A stretch of 64,000 nucleotides of DNA from Flavobacterium palustre (GCF_014639535.1 NZ_BMGA01000001.1:558001-622000); one strand, 5' to 3'. Shown: positions 24,951 through 33,377, counted from the stretch's first letter. A program made the numbers and translations. The notes: generated from the letters alone by a model not told the origin.

Positions 24951-25676
24951 ATGAGAACATTAGTAATAGGAGACATTCATGGAGGTTTACGAGCTTTGCA
25001 TCAAATCATGGAAAGAGCGCAGGTTACCCACAAAGACAAACTCATCTTTCTGGGTGATTATGTTGATGGCTGGAGCCAATCACCGCAAGTGCTGAATTAT
25101 TTGATTGATTTGAACACAAAAAACGACTGTATTTTCATAAGAGGAAATCATGACGAATTATTACTGCATTGGTTAAAAGACAGCACCGATAATCTTTTAT
25201 GGTACGATCATGGTGGTGAAGCTACGGTAATAGCGTATGAAAAAGTGAGTAACGAAATCAAACAAACCCATATTGAATTTTTACAATCGCTAAAAGACTA
25301 CCACCTCGACGACCAACAACGATTGTTTATTCACGCAGGTTTTACCAACATGAACGGCGTAAATTATGAATATTTTCCAAGGTTATTTTATTGGGACCGA
25401 ACCTTATGGGAAACGGCTTTGGCCTTAGATGAAAACATGAGTACTACTGATTTATTGTACCCCAGAAGACTAACTTTATACAACGAAATTTATATTGGTC
25501 ACACTCCCGTTTCCCGAATTGGGAAAACGATTCCCATAAACAAAGCCTGTGTTTGGAATATTGATACAGGAGCTGCTTTTAAAGGTCCGCTAACCATTAT
25601 GGACATTGATACCAAAGAATTCTGGCAAAGTGAACCGCTACACCAATTATATTTCGAGGAAAAAGGAAGAAATTAA
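24951..25676 (+). CDS. PPP-family metallophosphoesterase (serine/threonine phosphatase-like)
   Basis: The 241-residue cytosolic protein has the full set of metallophosphoesterase motifs: GDIHG (7-11), GDYVDG (35-40), GNHDE (65-69), a later HAGF (conserved His) and GHTP. This spacing is that of bacterial PPP phosphatases related to PrpA/PrpB and ApaH. It would use two metal ions (often Mn) to split phosphoesters, such as phosphoproteins or dinucleoside polyphosphates. The next gene starts 25 nt later with its own -7 box overlapping the end of this gene. Confidence 0.92.
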   Translation: MRTLVIGDIHGGLRALHQIMERAQVTHKDKLIFLGDYVDGWSQSPQVLNYLIDLNTKNDCIFIRGNHDELLLHWLKDSTDNLLWYDHGGEATVIAYEKVSNEIKQTHIEFLQSLKDYHLDDQQRLFIHAGFTNMNGVNYEYFPRLFYWDRTLWETALALDENMSTTDLLYPRRLTLYNEIYIGHTPVSRIGKTIPINKACVWNIDTGAAFKGPLTIMDIDTKEFWQSEPLHQLYFEEKGRN

Positions 25677-25677
25677 G

Positions 25678-25685
25678 TACATTTG
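25678..25685 (+). promoter_or_regulatory. -7 element for the outer-membrane protein gene
   Basis: TACATTTG matches TAnnTTTG and lies directly after the phosphatase stop codon and 16 nt ahead of the ATG at 25702. This supports a separate promoter and that start codon. Confidence 0.6.
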
Positions 25686-25701
25686 CATAAAAATTATTCT
25701 T

Positions 25702-26199
25702 ATGAAAAAGACTTTTAGCTTACTATTATTGACTTTTAGCTGCTTAATAAATGCTCAGGCTTATAAAGGCAAAGGAGACATTAAATTTGACATTGCCGCC
25801 AACATTCAAAACGGAGGTTCAGGAATTCGTATTGCTAACGATTATGGACTGGGAGATAATATTTCTCTTGGAGTAGTAACTTCTTATCTTCTATCTGTAA
25901 ACAAAAATAATTTAGGTGAAAAACCCGATTTTGGAGACCGAATTGACATCAAAGCCCGTTTCAATGCTAATCTGGGCAATGTGTTTAATATAGACGAAAA
26001 AGTAGATATTTATCCGGGACTGGATTTAGGTCTTAGAAACTTTGGAGGACATTTAGGTGTTCGTTATTTCTTTACAGACGGTTTTGGAATTGTTAGCGAA
26101 ATAGGTTTCCCCATTGCGAAATACAAACCCGAAGCAACCGGATTTGAACGCTTAAACAATCAGTTTGTGTTTAATATTGGTGCTTCGTTTAATTTGTAA
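25702..26199 (+). CDS. Small outer-membrane beta-barrel protein
   Basis: The 165-residue protein has a signal peptide (MKKTFSLLLLTFSCLINAQA) and alternating hydrophobic beta strands ending in FVFNIGASFNL, the usual C-terminal barrel strand. Blocks such as GVRYFFTDGFGIVSEIGF are typical of small flavobacterial outer-membrane barrels of the DUF6646 kind. The frame is open upstream to 25606, but that part overlaps the phosphatase gene and lacks a signal peptide, so the ATG at 25702 is chosen. Function is unknown. Confidence 0.82.
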   Translation: MKKTFSLLLLTFSCLINAQAYKGKGDIKFDIAANIQNGGSGIRIANDYGLGDNISLGVVTSYLLSVNKNNLGEKPDFGDRIDIKARFNANLGNVFNIDEKVDIYPGLDLGLRNFGGHLGVRYFFTDGFGIVSEIGFPIAKYKPEATGFERLNNQFVFNIGASFNL

Positions 26200-26276
26200 A
26201 AACAGCTAATAATTAGAATACATAATTAATTTTAACTATTTAAAAAGTAACATCAGTCATTTATAAAAACTCGTTT

Positions 26277-26292
26277 GTAGAATTAATTCTAC
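26277..26292. promoter_or_regulatory. Perfect 16-bp palindrome, candidate operator 1 of the kinase locus
   Basis: GTAGAATTAATTCTAC is a perfect palindrome ending 43 nt before the -7 box at 26336. A near-identical palindrome (GTAGAAATAATTCTAC) lies at 29115-29130, 44 nt before the -7 box of the next kinase gene. The paired spacing makes it a good candidate binding site for the NarL-type regulator encoded at 28372. Confidence 0.7.
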
Positions 26293-26335
26293 ACGATATT
26301 TTATAATGTTTTACAGCCTTTGTAAGGAATAAACC

Positions 26336-26343
26336 TAATTTTG
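26336..26343 (+). promoter_or_regulatory. -7 element of the sensor kinase operon
   Basis: TAATTTTG matches TAnnTTTG exactly. A TTTG lies at 26319-26322 but only 13 nt upstream, shorter than usual for a -33 element, which fits a promoter that needs an activator bound at the palindrome. Confidence 0.5.
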
Positions 26344-26600
26344 TACCGTACTAAAAAAGAAAAATTTTTTTTAACAAAATAAAGATTTGCCCCCAATCTA
26401 TTTTTTAAAACTGCCCTATTTAATTATTTAATACGAATCTCTTGTTTAGTTAAACAATTTAACTATAAATGTTTAATTAATACTATTTTGCGACCAAATG
26501 AGAAACAATTAACAAGTTATTTTTAATGTATTTATTGCATAATTACCGTTAAAAAAACAATCGTTATTTCTTAATTATTCTTTTTAATATTAAATAAGCT

Positions 26601-28352
26601 TTGATTAAAATTCCCTCTGCATCACGTACTTTCTACTTGAAAAAATTGAAATTTGAGCATAGAAAAATCATTCATTACACCTTATTAGCCTGTGTCATTT
26701 TATTGCAAATCACAGCAATTATAATTTGGTATAATGAAACTAAAAATGAAACTAAATTATCAAATACGATAGAAGACATTACTTCTTCAAAAAAAATAAT
26801 TAATTATACTTATCTGGTAAATAATTCCTTAATTGAATCGCAAGAACATTTTGGCAATTATCTTAACGATAAAGACAAAAATACATTTCAAAAATACTCT
26901 TCTTCATTAAACAACATCAACCATTTACTTGACAGTTTACAAATACTTCATGGCGAAAAACTCATTTACAAAAAAATAATTTCAAAAAAAGACCAAACCC
27001 AAACTCAGATTTTAGCTTTAAAAGCAACCATTGATTCCATTATCAACAAAGAGACCAACAAAAATCATGATGAGAATTCAAATCTTTTAAAATTTACAAA
27101 ATTCGAATCTAAAAAAATACTAGACAGCGTTAAAACCGATTCTTACATCAAAGTCGATAGTATATCCCGAAAAGGATTACTAGCCAGACTGGGAGATGCT
27201 TTTGCAGGAAGACTTAATGTGCAGAAAGAACAGCTGAACACTGTGGTAACAATGAAATACAAAGACAAAGTAATTACAGGAAGTATCGAAGATCAATTAA
27301 AAACGGTTTTTAATAAAACCAACAACTATTACCAAAATGAATTTCTTAATTTAAAAAAAACGTTTTTAGACCTGGAAAACAAAGATGCTCAACTAATTGC
27401 CCTAAATAATGAATTACTAAAAACAAGCCAAAGCGTAATTTCGAACTATAAAAACTCGGCCGATTTACTTCAGACAGACAGCGAGAACAACATAATCAAT
27501 CAATATAAATTGAATAAAACAATTAGAAATTATTCAATACTATTTTTAATTGTCATCATGTTTATTGTCTCTATCATTCTCCTGAGTTTTACGCATCTTA
27601 GCTTTGAATATGAAAAAAGACTGATTGCTGCCCAAAATCAAATACGCCAGAGTTTAATTTTTAAAAACCGAATTATCGGCATGATTAGTCATGAGATACG
27701 ATCGCCATTAAATATCATATCAATGTACAGCCGAAAAGTTCGTTCTTTGATTAAAGAAAAAGAACTAAAAGACCATTTTAAATCCATAGAATTTACAACC
27801 AATTCATTACTGCTATTGTCCAATCAAATTTTAGAATATTCTAAAGATGAAGACAAAAAGTTAGAGCTAAAAAACAAAAATCTTTTTATTAAAACCGAAA
27901 TATACCAAATCATCTCATCCATGACCGCTCTTGCAGAAGTCAAAGGAAATAAAATACAAATCCTTTCTAACCTGGACTCTGATTGTGAAGTATATACTGA
28001 TGTAACTAAAATTCATCAGTTATTCTACAATATAATTGGCAATGCCAATAAGTTTACCGAAAATGGCAACATAATTGTTAGCATTAACAACTTAAGCGAC
28101 TCAGATTATGAAATGAACCTTCAGGTTGAAGTTAACGATGATGGAATGGGAATTAACCCAAATGATTTAGAAAACATTTTCGAATCCTACTACCAGGGAA
28201 CGGTTTCCGGCAAAGTAAATAATTTAGGCGTAGGTTTGGGACTAAATTTATGCAAAGAAATAGTTGAATTGTTTGATGGTGAAATTGCGGTTCAAAGCAC
28301 AGAAGACATAGGAACAACTGTAAAATTCAATTTAATATTGAGCAAAGTTTAA
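26601..28352 (+). CDS. Membrane sensor histidine kinase
   Basis: This is a two-component sensor of 583 residues. It has a membrane helix (about 24-43), a large extracytoplasmic helical region (about 45-305, coiled-coil-like), a second helix (about 310-332), a HisKA domain with phospho-acceptor His364 in MISHEIRSPLNIISMY, and a HATPase domain with N-box NIIGNANKFTENG, DDGMGI and GVGLGLNL motifs. The start is probably the TTG at 26601; the next in-frame ATG lies far inside the protein. The response-regulator gene follows 19 nt downstream. The signal is unknown. Confidence 0.9.
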   Translation: MIKIPSASRTFYLKKLKFEHRKIIHYTLLACVILLQITAIIIWYNETKNETKLSNTIEDITSSKKIINYTYLVNNSLIESQEHFGNYLNDKDKNTFQKYSSSLNNINHLLDSLQILHGEKLIYKKIISKKDQTQTQILALKATIDSIINKETNKNHDENSNLLKFTKFESKKILDSVKTDSYIKVDSISRKGLLARLGDAFAGRLNVQKEQLNTVVTMKYKDKVITGSIEDQLKTVFNKTNNYYQNEFLNLKKTFLDLENKDAQLIALNNELLKTSQSVISNYKNSADLLQTDSENNIINQYKLNKTIRNYSILFLIVIMFIVSIILLSFTHLSFEYEKRLIAAQNQIRQSLIFKNRIIGMISHEIRSPLNIISMYSRKVRSLIKEKELKDHFKSIEFTTNSLLLLSNQILEYSKDEDKKLELKNKNLFIKTEIYQIISSMTALAEVKGNKIQILSNLDSDCEVYTDVTKIHQLFYNIIGNANKFTENGNIIVSINNLSDSDYEMNLQVEVNDDGMGINPNDLENIFESYYQGTVSGKVNNLGVGLGLNLCKEIVELFDGEIAVQSTEDIGTTVKFNLILSKV

Positions 28353-28371
28353 TGTTAATTTTAGAAAAAGA

Positions 28372-29022
28372 ATGAAATTACCAAACAATTACAGCTTTTT
28401 AATTACAGACGATCACAGCATAGTAAGACAGGGAATTTCTATGCTTATTAACGAATTATTTTTAAATCCTAAAATTTATAAATCAGGAAATTTCAAGGAT
28501 ACTTTTAAAATCATGAACGAAACGAAAATTGATTTGTTGATTTTAGACATTAATTTTCCCGAAGGAAACAGCATCAATATTATTAAGGATATAAAAAACA
28601 TCCAACCCGAAATCAAAATTTTAATCTTCACGGCATATAATGAAGACATCTACGCTTTACGTTATTTAAACTCGGGTGCTTCCGGTTTTCTAAGCAAAGG
28701 CAGTTCAGAGGAAGAAATGAAACAGGCGTTGACCAGCATGATTTTATCCGGAAAATATCTAACTCAAAACGTAAAGGATCGAATTTTAGATTCTTATATT
28801 TCTAAATCTCCTATAAATCCTATCGAACAATTATCTAACAGAGAATTAGAAGTAGCCCGAATGTTGATTAAAGGCTTGGGAAATCTGGAAATATCAGACC
28901 TTTTAAACATCAAAAAAACAACTGTAAGCACTTTTAAAAACAGAATTTTCGAAAAATTAGAGATTGATAATCTCGCTGCTCTTATTGAACTTTTCCGACT
29001 GTATAATGATGAAAAGAAATAA
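28372..29022 (+). CDS. NarL/LuxR-family response regulator
   Basis: The 216-residue regulator has a receiver domain (about 1-125) with phospho-acceptor Asp59 in LLILDINFPEG, the acidic pair ITDDH near the start and the conserved Lys in SGFLSKGSSEEE, and a LuxR-type helix-turn-helix at the C-terminus (LSNRELEVARMLIKGLGNLEISDLLNIKKTTVSTFKNRIFEKL). It lies 19 nt after the sensor kinase gene and should be its partner. NarL-type proteins bind short inverted repeats as dimers, so the two 16-bp GTAGAA palindromes at this locus are plausible targets, including its own operon. Confidence 0.93.
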   Translation: MKLPNNYSFLITDDHSIVRQGISMLINELFLNPKIYKSGNFKDTFKIMNETKIDLLILDINFPEGNSINIIKDIKNIQPEIKILIFTAYNEDIYALRYLNSGASGFLSKGSSEEEMKQALTSMILSGKYLTQNVKDRILDSYISKSPINPIEQLSNRELEVARMLIKGLGNLEISDLLNIKKTTVSTFKNRIFEKLEIDNLAALIELFRLYNDEKK

Positions 29023-29114
29023 TTTACTTTTTTCATCTGTCAAAAATTAGAATCTCTGTCTCATAAACACAAAATAGTTATCGAATTGATTGATAACTAT
29101 TTTTTTTACTCCTT

Positions 29115-29130
29115 GTAGAAATAATTCTAC
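29115..29130. promoter_or_regulatory. 16-bp palindrome, candidate operator 2 of the kinase locus
   Basis: GTAGAAATAATTCTAC differs from the copy at 26277-26292 by one central base. It ends 44 nt before the -7 box at 29175, compared with 43 nt in the first copy. Confidence 0.7.
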
Positions 29131-29174
29131 TTTCCATTACTACATCCGCTACAAAGCATTGATTTTACTGGATT

Positions 29175-29182
29175 TATATTTG
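29175..29182 (+). promoter_or_regulatory. -7 element of the second kinase gene
   Basis: TATATTTG matches TAnnTTTG exactly and lies about 140 nt ahead of the ATG at 29324. Confidence 0.55.
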
Positions 29183-29323
29183 TAATATCAAAATCTATGA
29201 GCTTAAAAACAATCTATCAATGCAACCTAAAAAGACAAATTATATCCTAAACATCCGTTGGTTATTCTCTTTTCTTTTAGACAATCGTTATAAATAACTT
29301 TAAAAAGAGTACTAATCTATTCG

Positions 29324-30541
29324 ATGACTGAAAGATTTCATTTTAAAACCAGATTATTTCTTGATTTTTCTAAAACTAATAATAGTATGAGATCACATTT
29401 TCACAATAGCTATGATTCTAAAAATTCAAATGATTTTCAGGAAAAATTATTTAAAGATGTAACCGAAGAAATGTTCATATTTAAAATATCTGCCGACAAT
29501 CATTTTCATAAATTATCCATAAACAAGTCGATATATAAAATATTTGAATTGCCAAATAATCTTATCTCAGGCACCATCCTTCCTATCGTTTATAATAGAA
29601 TTCATCCGGAAGATAAAATCAAAGTACTTCGTCTGTTTCTGCAACTCAAAAAAACAGAAGAAAAATCAGAAATAGAATTTAGATGTCAACTTCCTAAAAA
29701 AGGATTGCATGTATTTAAAGCCTATATTAAAACCAAATTAAACACTAAAGGCGATACTGTATTCTATGTCACTTTTTTTAAACCAATTCCTGTTTCCGAA
29801 AAAGAAGTGTTGCAGAACAACACAACAATCAACATCACAGAGCTACAACAAACCATTAAATTGTACAGCGAACACAATAATCGTCTGTTAAATTTCTCTC
29901 ATATCGCTGCCCATAATTTAAACACACATGCCGGAAACATCAAAATGTTGCTGGACATTATTGATAATGAAGAAAATCCACAAACAGGTAAAGAATACCT
30001 CAATCATTTACGAACAGTTTCAAACAATTTGAATGAAACGATCCATCGTTTGTCTCAAATTGTACATAGACAAAACAACTTAAACGCTATTAAAGAACCT
30101 TTGGATTTGAATAGCTTTTTGGAGAAAAACAACGCCATAATTAACAATTACGGACTTGAAGATAATGTTACCATCATAAACAAAATTCCAAAAGGAAGTA
30201 CTATCAATTTTAACGCAGCTTATCTTGAAAGTATTTTGTTGAATTTCAGTACCAATGCTGTAAAATATGCACATCCCGACCGATTTCCTGTCCTCAAATT
30301 TGAGTTTTTCACAGAAAATCAAAAGAAGATTTTAACCATCAAAGACAATGGTTTGGGCATTGATATAGAAAAACACGGAAATTCGTTATTTGGCATGTAT
30401 AAAACCTTTCATAAACATCAAAATGCAAATGGTATCGGTTTGTACATCACAAAAAATCAAATCGAATCTATGAATGGAGAAATTAGCGTAGAAAGTAAAG
30501 TAAATGAAGGAACTACTTTCAAAATTACCTTTAATGATTAA
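29324..30541 (+). CDS. Soluble PAS-type sensor histidine kinase
   Basis: The 405 residues contain no membrane helix. A PAS-like domain covers about residues 45-160 (MFIFKISADNHFHKLSINKSIYKIFEL ... NRIHPEDKIKVL ... FYVTFFKPI), followed by a dimerization region with the likely phospho-acceptor His197 in FSHIAAHNLNTHAGNIKML. The motif keeps the HNL core but lacks the usual Arg-x-Pro that follows. The HATPase domain has LLNFSTNAVKYAHPD, DNGLGIDIE and ANGIGLYITK. No regulator gene follows. It shares a palindrome and promoter layout with the upstream kinase/regulator operon, so it is probably controlled by that regulator. Confidence 0.88.
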   Translation: MTERFHFKTRLFLDFSKTNNSMRSHFHNSYDSKNSNDFQEKLFKDVTEEMFIFKISADNHFHKLSINKSIYKIFELPNNLISGTILPIVYNRIHPEDKIKVLRLFLQLKKTEEKSEIEFRCQLPKKGLHVFKAYIKTKLNTKGDTVFYVTFFKPIPVSEKEVLQNNTTINITELQQTIKLYSEHNNRLLNFSHIAAHNLNTHAGNIKMLLDIIDNEENPQTGKEYLNHLRTVSNNLNETIHRLSQIVHRQNNLNAIKEPLDLNSFLEKNNAIINNYGLEDNVTIINKIPKGSTINFNAAYLESILLNFSTNAVKYAHPDRFPVLKFEFFTENQKKILTIKDNGLGIDIEKHGNSLFGMYKTFHKHQNANGIGLYITKNQIESMNGEISVESKVNEGTTFKITFND

Positions 30542-30560
30542 TCAAATTAATTCACTCAAA

Positions 30561-30914
30561 ATGGGAAAATTTATAATTAGCAAAAACACAAATGGCGAAT
30601 TCAAATATGAATTTCTAAACAACAATGAAGAAGTAATTTTAGAAAAATCAGCTTATAAAAACAAAGCCATGTGCTTAAAAGTAATCGAATCGATAAAACG
30701 GAATGCTCAGGACGATTCCAAATTCTACCGAAAAAGAACTACTGAAAATGAATGTTATTTCAATCTAAAATCCTCTAACGGACAAATTTTAGGCACCAGC
30801 AAAATATACAAAGACAAAGCCACACGAGAAGACGCAATCCAATTAGTAAAAATTATATCGGCTGATGCTCCTGTTGAAGATTATTCAAAACTATTATTAA
30901 AAACAATGGCTTAA
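30561..30914 (+). CDS. YegP-like protein with two DUF1508 repeats
   Basis: This 117-residue cytosolic protein consists of two tandem DUF1508 repeats, GKFIISKNTNGEFKYEFLN...AMCLKVIESIKRN and CYFNLKSSNGQILGTSKIYKDKATREDAIQLVK. Such proteins are small and widespread; their function is not established. The start is the ATG at 30561, 19 nt after the kinase stop; an upstream in-frame ATG at 30504 lies inside the kinase gene and adds no conserved sequence. The stop codon lies inside the stem of a terminator. Probably co-transcribed with the kinase. Confidence 0.88.
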   Translation: MGKFIISKNTNGEFKYEFLNNNEEVILEKSAYKNKAMCLKVIESIKRNAQDDSKFYRKRTTENECYFNLKSSNGQILGTSKIYKDKATREDAIQLVKIISADAPVEDYSKLLLKTMA

Positions 30915-30938
30915 TTTCTAAAAGCCATTGTTTTTCTT
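30901..30938 (+). terminator. Intrinsic terminator overlapping the YegP-like stop
   Basis: AAACAATGGCT (30901-30911) pairs with AGCCATTGTTT (30923-30933), then a T-rich tract. The left arm is made of the last sense codons, and the stop codon lies at the base of the loop. It also faces the end of the convergent ALDH gene at 30940. Confidence 0.85.
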
Positions 30939-30939
30939 T

Positions 30940-32493
30940 TCACAAATCAAACTTAATTCCCTGTGCCAGAGGCAAAGTGCTACCATAGTTAATGGTATTA
31001 GTTTGGCGACGCATATAGACTTTCCAGGCATCAGAACCGGATTCTCTACCACCACCGGTTTCTTTTTCTCCGCCAAAAGCACCGCCAATTTCGGCACCAG
31101 AAGTTCCTATGTTTACATTGGCAATACCACAATCAGAGCCGGCTGTAGACAAGAACAATTCGGCTTCGCGCAAGTTGGTTGTCATAATTGCCGAAGACAA
31201 TCCCTGAGCAACACTGTTTTGAATGGCAATTGCATTTTCCACAGTTCCGGTATATTTTAACAAATACAATATGGGTGCAAAAGTTTCCTGTTGCACAATT
31301 TCAAATGAATTTTCGGCTTCAACAATCGCAGGCTGTACATAACAACCACTTTCATATCCGGAACCGGAAAGCACTGCACCTTCAACTAAAATTTTACCGC
31401 CTTCTATAACTGCTTTTTCTAAGGCTTTATTGTATTTTTCTACGGCATCAGTATCAATCAATGGGCCAACGTGATTGTTTTGATCCAATGGATTTCCGAT
31501 ACGCAATTGTTGGTAAGCCGCAACCAAAGCAGTTTTAACTTTATCATAAACACTTTCGTGAATAATCAAACGGCGGGTCGAAGTACAGCGTTGTCCCGCA
31601 GTTCCTACTGCGCCAAAAACAGCTCCGATAACAGTCATCTTGATATCGGCATCAGGAGTAACGATAATGGCGTTATTCCCGCCTAATTCTAATAAAGATT
31701 TACCCAAACGTCCAGCGACGGTTTGTGCCACAATCTTCCCCATTCGGGTGGAACCGGTAGCCGAAATTAAAGGAATTCGGCTATCGCTTGTCAACAATTC
31801 TCCTAATTTATAATCACCATTAATCAAACACGAAATTCCTTCCGGCAGATTATTTTCTTTCAAAACTTCTGATAAAATATTTTGACAGGCGATACCGCAA
31901 AGTGGAGTTTTCTCGGATGGTTTCCAAATACAAACATCACCGCAAACCAAAGCCAGAGCAGCATTCCAGGACCAAACAGCAACCGGAAAATTAAATGCCG
32001 ATATAATTCCAACCACACCCAACGGATGATATTGTTCATACATTCTGTGATTCGGTCTCTCCGAATGCATAGTCAAACCGTGTAATTGTCTCGAAAGTCC
32101 AACGGCAAAATCACAAATATCAATCATTTCCTGTACCTCACCATAGCCTTCCTGCAAGGATTTCCCCATTTCGTAAGAAACCAATTTACCTAAAGCTTCT
32201 TTATTTTGTCGTAATTTTTCTCCAAACTGGCGCACCATTTCACCGCGTTGCGGAGCAGGAATCAATCGGAAAGACTGGAAAGCTTCGATAGCTGCCTGCA
32301 TTACTTTTTCATAATCAGCTGCCGAAGTCGTTTTTACTTTTGCAATCAGCTGACCATCCACCGGCGAATAACTTTCCAGAATTGCTCCTGTAGCAAAACT
32401 TTGCGTTCCTGTTGATGTTCCTTCATTTATATCCTGGATTCCAAGTTGTGCCAAAGCAGCTTTGATTCCAAATTGTGTTGCGATTGTTGTCAT
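30940..32493 (-). CDS. Aldehyde dehydrogenase of the ALDH7 (antiquitin) type
   Basis: ALDH7 enzymes oxidise alpha-aminoadipate semialdehyde (piperideine-6-carboxylate) to alpha-aminoadipate with NAD, a step of lysine breakdown. The 517 residues show the substrate-channel and cofactor blocks ISAFNFPVAVWSWNAALAL, WKPSEKTPL and ISATGSTRMGK, the catalytic Glu in LLELGGNNAIIV, and the catalytic Cys in GTAGQRCTSTRRL. The end block GGAFGGEKETGGGRESGSDAWKVYMRRQTNTINY is characteristic of antiquitins and sets it apart from other ALDH groups. It lies 108 bp downstream of a kynurenine-pathway gene, with a repeat element between, so joint regulation is doubtful. Confidence 0.92.
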   Translation of the reverse strand: MTTIATQFGIKAALAQLGIQDINEGTSTGTQSFATGAILESYSPVDGQLIAKVKTTSAADYEKVMQAAIEAFQSFRLIPAPQRGEMVRQFGEKLRQNKEALGKLVSYEMGKSLQEGYGEVQEMIDICDFAVGLSRQLHGLTMHSERPNHRMYEQYHPLGVVGIISAFNFPVAVWSWNAALALVCGDVCIWKPSEKTPLCGIACQNILSEVLKENNLPEGISCLINGDYKLGELLTSDSRIPLISATGSTRMGKIVAQTVAGRLGKSLLELGGNNAIIVTPDADIKMTVIGAVFGAVGTAGQRCTSTRRLIIHESVYDKVKTALVAAYQQLRIGNPLDQNNHVGPLIDTDAVEKYNKALEKAVIEGGKILVEGAVLSGSGYESGCYVQPAIVEAENSFEIVQQETFAPILYLLKYTGTVENAIAIQNSVAQGLSSAIMTTNLREAELFLSTAGSDCGIANVNIGTSGAEIGGAFGGEKETGGGRESGSDAWKVYMRRQTNTINYGSTLPLAQGIKFDL

Positions 32494-32516
32494 GGTAATT
32501 AGTACGTTTTGTGTTT

Positions 32517-32594
32517 TAGCCCCGGTAGGAGCGGCATCCTTTATGTCCTTTCTTTAAGGACATAAAGATAGAGCGGATAACGGGATTAGCTCCT
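32517..32594. repeat. Intergenic repeat TAGCCCCG...CGGGATTAGC with inner hairpin
   Basis: The 78-bp element has GC-rich ends (TAGCCCCGGTAGGAGC and GATAGAGCGGATAACGGG) and a perfect 11-bp inner hairpin, TTTATGTCCTT (32540-32550) and AAGGACATAAA (32556-32566). It fills the gap between the ALDH7 and 3-hydroxyanthranilate dioxygenase genes. From memory, elements with these ends are common between genes of Flavobacterium. Confidence 0.75.
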
Positions 32595-32601
32595 GAAAAA
32601 A

Positions 32602-33141
32602 TTATTTTTTAGCTATAAATCTTGGATCTGCTTCCATAACAGTTCCACATTTTTCGCAAGTGCGCAGTTCTTTTGAATTGTAAAAATGCTCAAAATGAGG
32701 CAGGAAATCTTTTTCAATATCGATAAGTTCAAAATAGACTTCGTGTAATTTATGATTACAATTGTCGCAAAACCAAAGTAAACCATCTACAAAACCCTGT
32801 TTGGCTCTTTTTCGCTCAATCACTAATCCGATAGATCCTTCGGAACGAATGGGAGAATGCGGAATCGTAGCCGGATGCAGGTACATATCACCGGGATGGA
32901 GTTCCAGCACATGGCGCTCGCCATCTTCCTGAGTAATTACCTGAATGGAACCTTCAAGCTGATAGAACAATTCCTCGGTTTCATTGTAATGAAAATCTTT
33001 TCGGGCATTGGGTCCCGCAACAATCATCACAATATAATCGCCTGAATCTACATATAAATTCTTGTTACCCACAGGCGGCTTTAGCAATTGACGATTTTCA
33101 TCAATCCATTTAGTCAGGTTAAAAGGTCTTGAAATTGCCAT
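32602..33141 (-). CDS. 3-hydroxyanthranilate 3,4-dioxygenase
   Basis: This Fe(II) cupin enzyme opens the ring of 3-hydroxyanthranilate in the kynurenine pathway, giving the precursor of quinolinate for NAD or of further tryptophan breakdown. The 179 residues start with MAISRPFNLTKWIDENRQLLKPPVGN and show the iron ligands in FHYNETEELFYQLEG (His, Glu) and HPATIPHSP (His), and a C-terminal rubredoxin-like metal site CDNC (FCDNCNH) with CEKCG, typical of bacterial members. Start at ATG 33141. No other kynurenine gene is visible in the window. Confidence 0.95.
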   Translation of the reverse strand: MAISRPFNLTKWIDENRQLLKPPVGNKNLYVDSGDYIVMIVAGPNARKDFHYNETEELFYQLEGSIQVITQEDGERHVLELHPGDMYLHPATIPHSPIRSEGSIGLVIERKRAKQGFVDGLLWFCDNCNHKLHEVYFELIDIEKDFLPHFEHFYNSKELRTCEKCGTVMEADPRFIAKK

Positions 33142-33240
33142 TTTGAGTTGTTTTTAAGAAAAGCTAAGGTACGAAAAACTATACTTTTTAAAACCGCATT
33201 TGAGGTTAGAATACAGCATTCACTTTAAAAAAAATAAAAA

Positions 33241-33370
33241 CACAGATTTCACAAATTAACACAAAATACAATCTGCTTCAATTACACGAATTTTTAAATC
33301 TATTCAATAACTTCGTGTAATTCCATTTAAAAATCAATATCATCTGTGGTAATTCGTGTAATTCGTGTAT
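33241..33370. repeat. Intergenic repeat with AATTACACGAA/TTCGTGTAATT arms
   Basis: Outer arms CACAGAT (33241-33247) and ATCTGTG (33342-33348) enclose inner arms AATTACACGAA (33280-33290) and TTCGTGTAATT (33312-33322); TAATTCGTG then repeats toward 33369. It fills most of the gap between the dioxygenase gene and the EEP-family gene, whose end is at 33378. Confidence 0.65.
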
Positions 33371-33377
33371 CCAAAAT

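Larger units (their letters stand above)
26200..26600. other. Long AT-rich leader and promoter region of the sensor kinase operon
   Basis: No gene was found in these 401 bp. The region carries the palindrome GTAGAATTAATTCTAC (26277-26292) and an exact -7 box TAATTTTG (26336-26343). If that box is used, the kinase transcript has a leader of about 250 nt. Confidence 0.6.
29023..29323. other. Promoter region of the second kinase gene
   Basis: This 301-bp gap holds the palindrome at 29115-29130 and an exact -7 box at 29175-29182. Short frames such as 29220-29297 (25 codons) exist but have no supporting feature beyond position in the leader. Confidence 0.5.

Noticed and set aside
30940-32493. ALDH as 2-aminomuconate semialdehyde dehydrogenase because of the kynurenine neighbour
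   Set aside because: The C-terminal signature GGEKETGGGRESGSDAWK and GQRCTSTRRL place it in the ALDH7/antiquitin group; the neighbour is separated by a repeat element.
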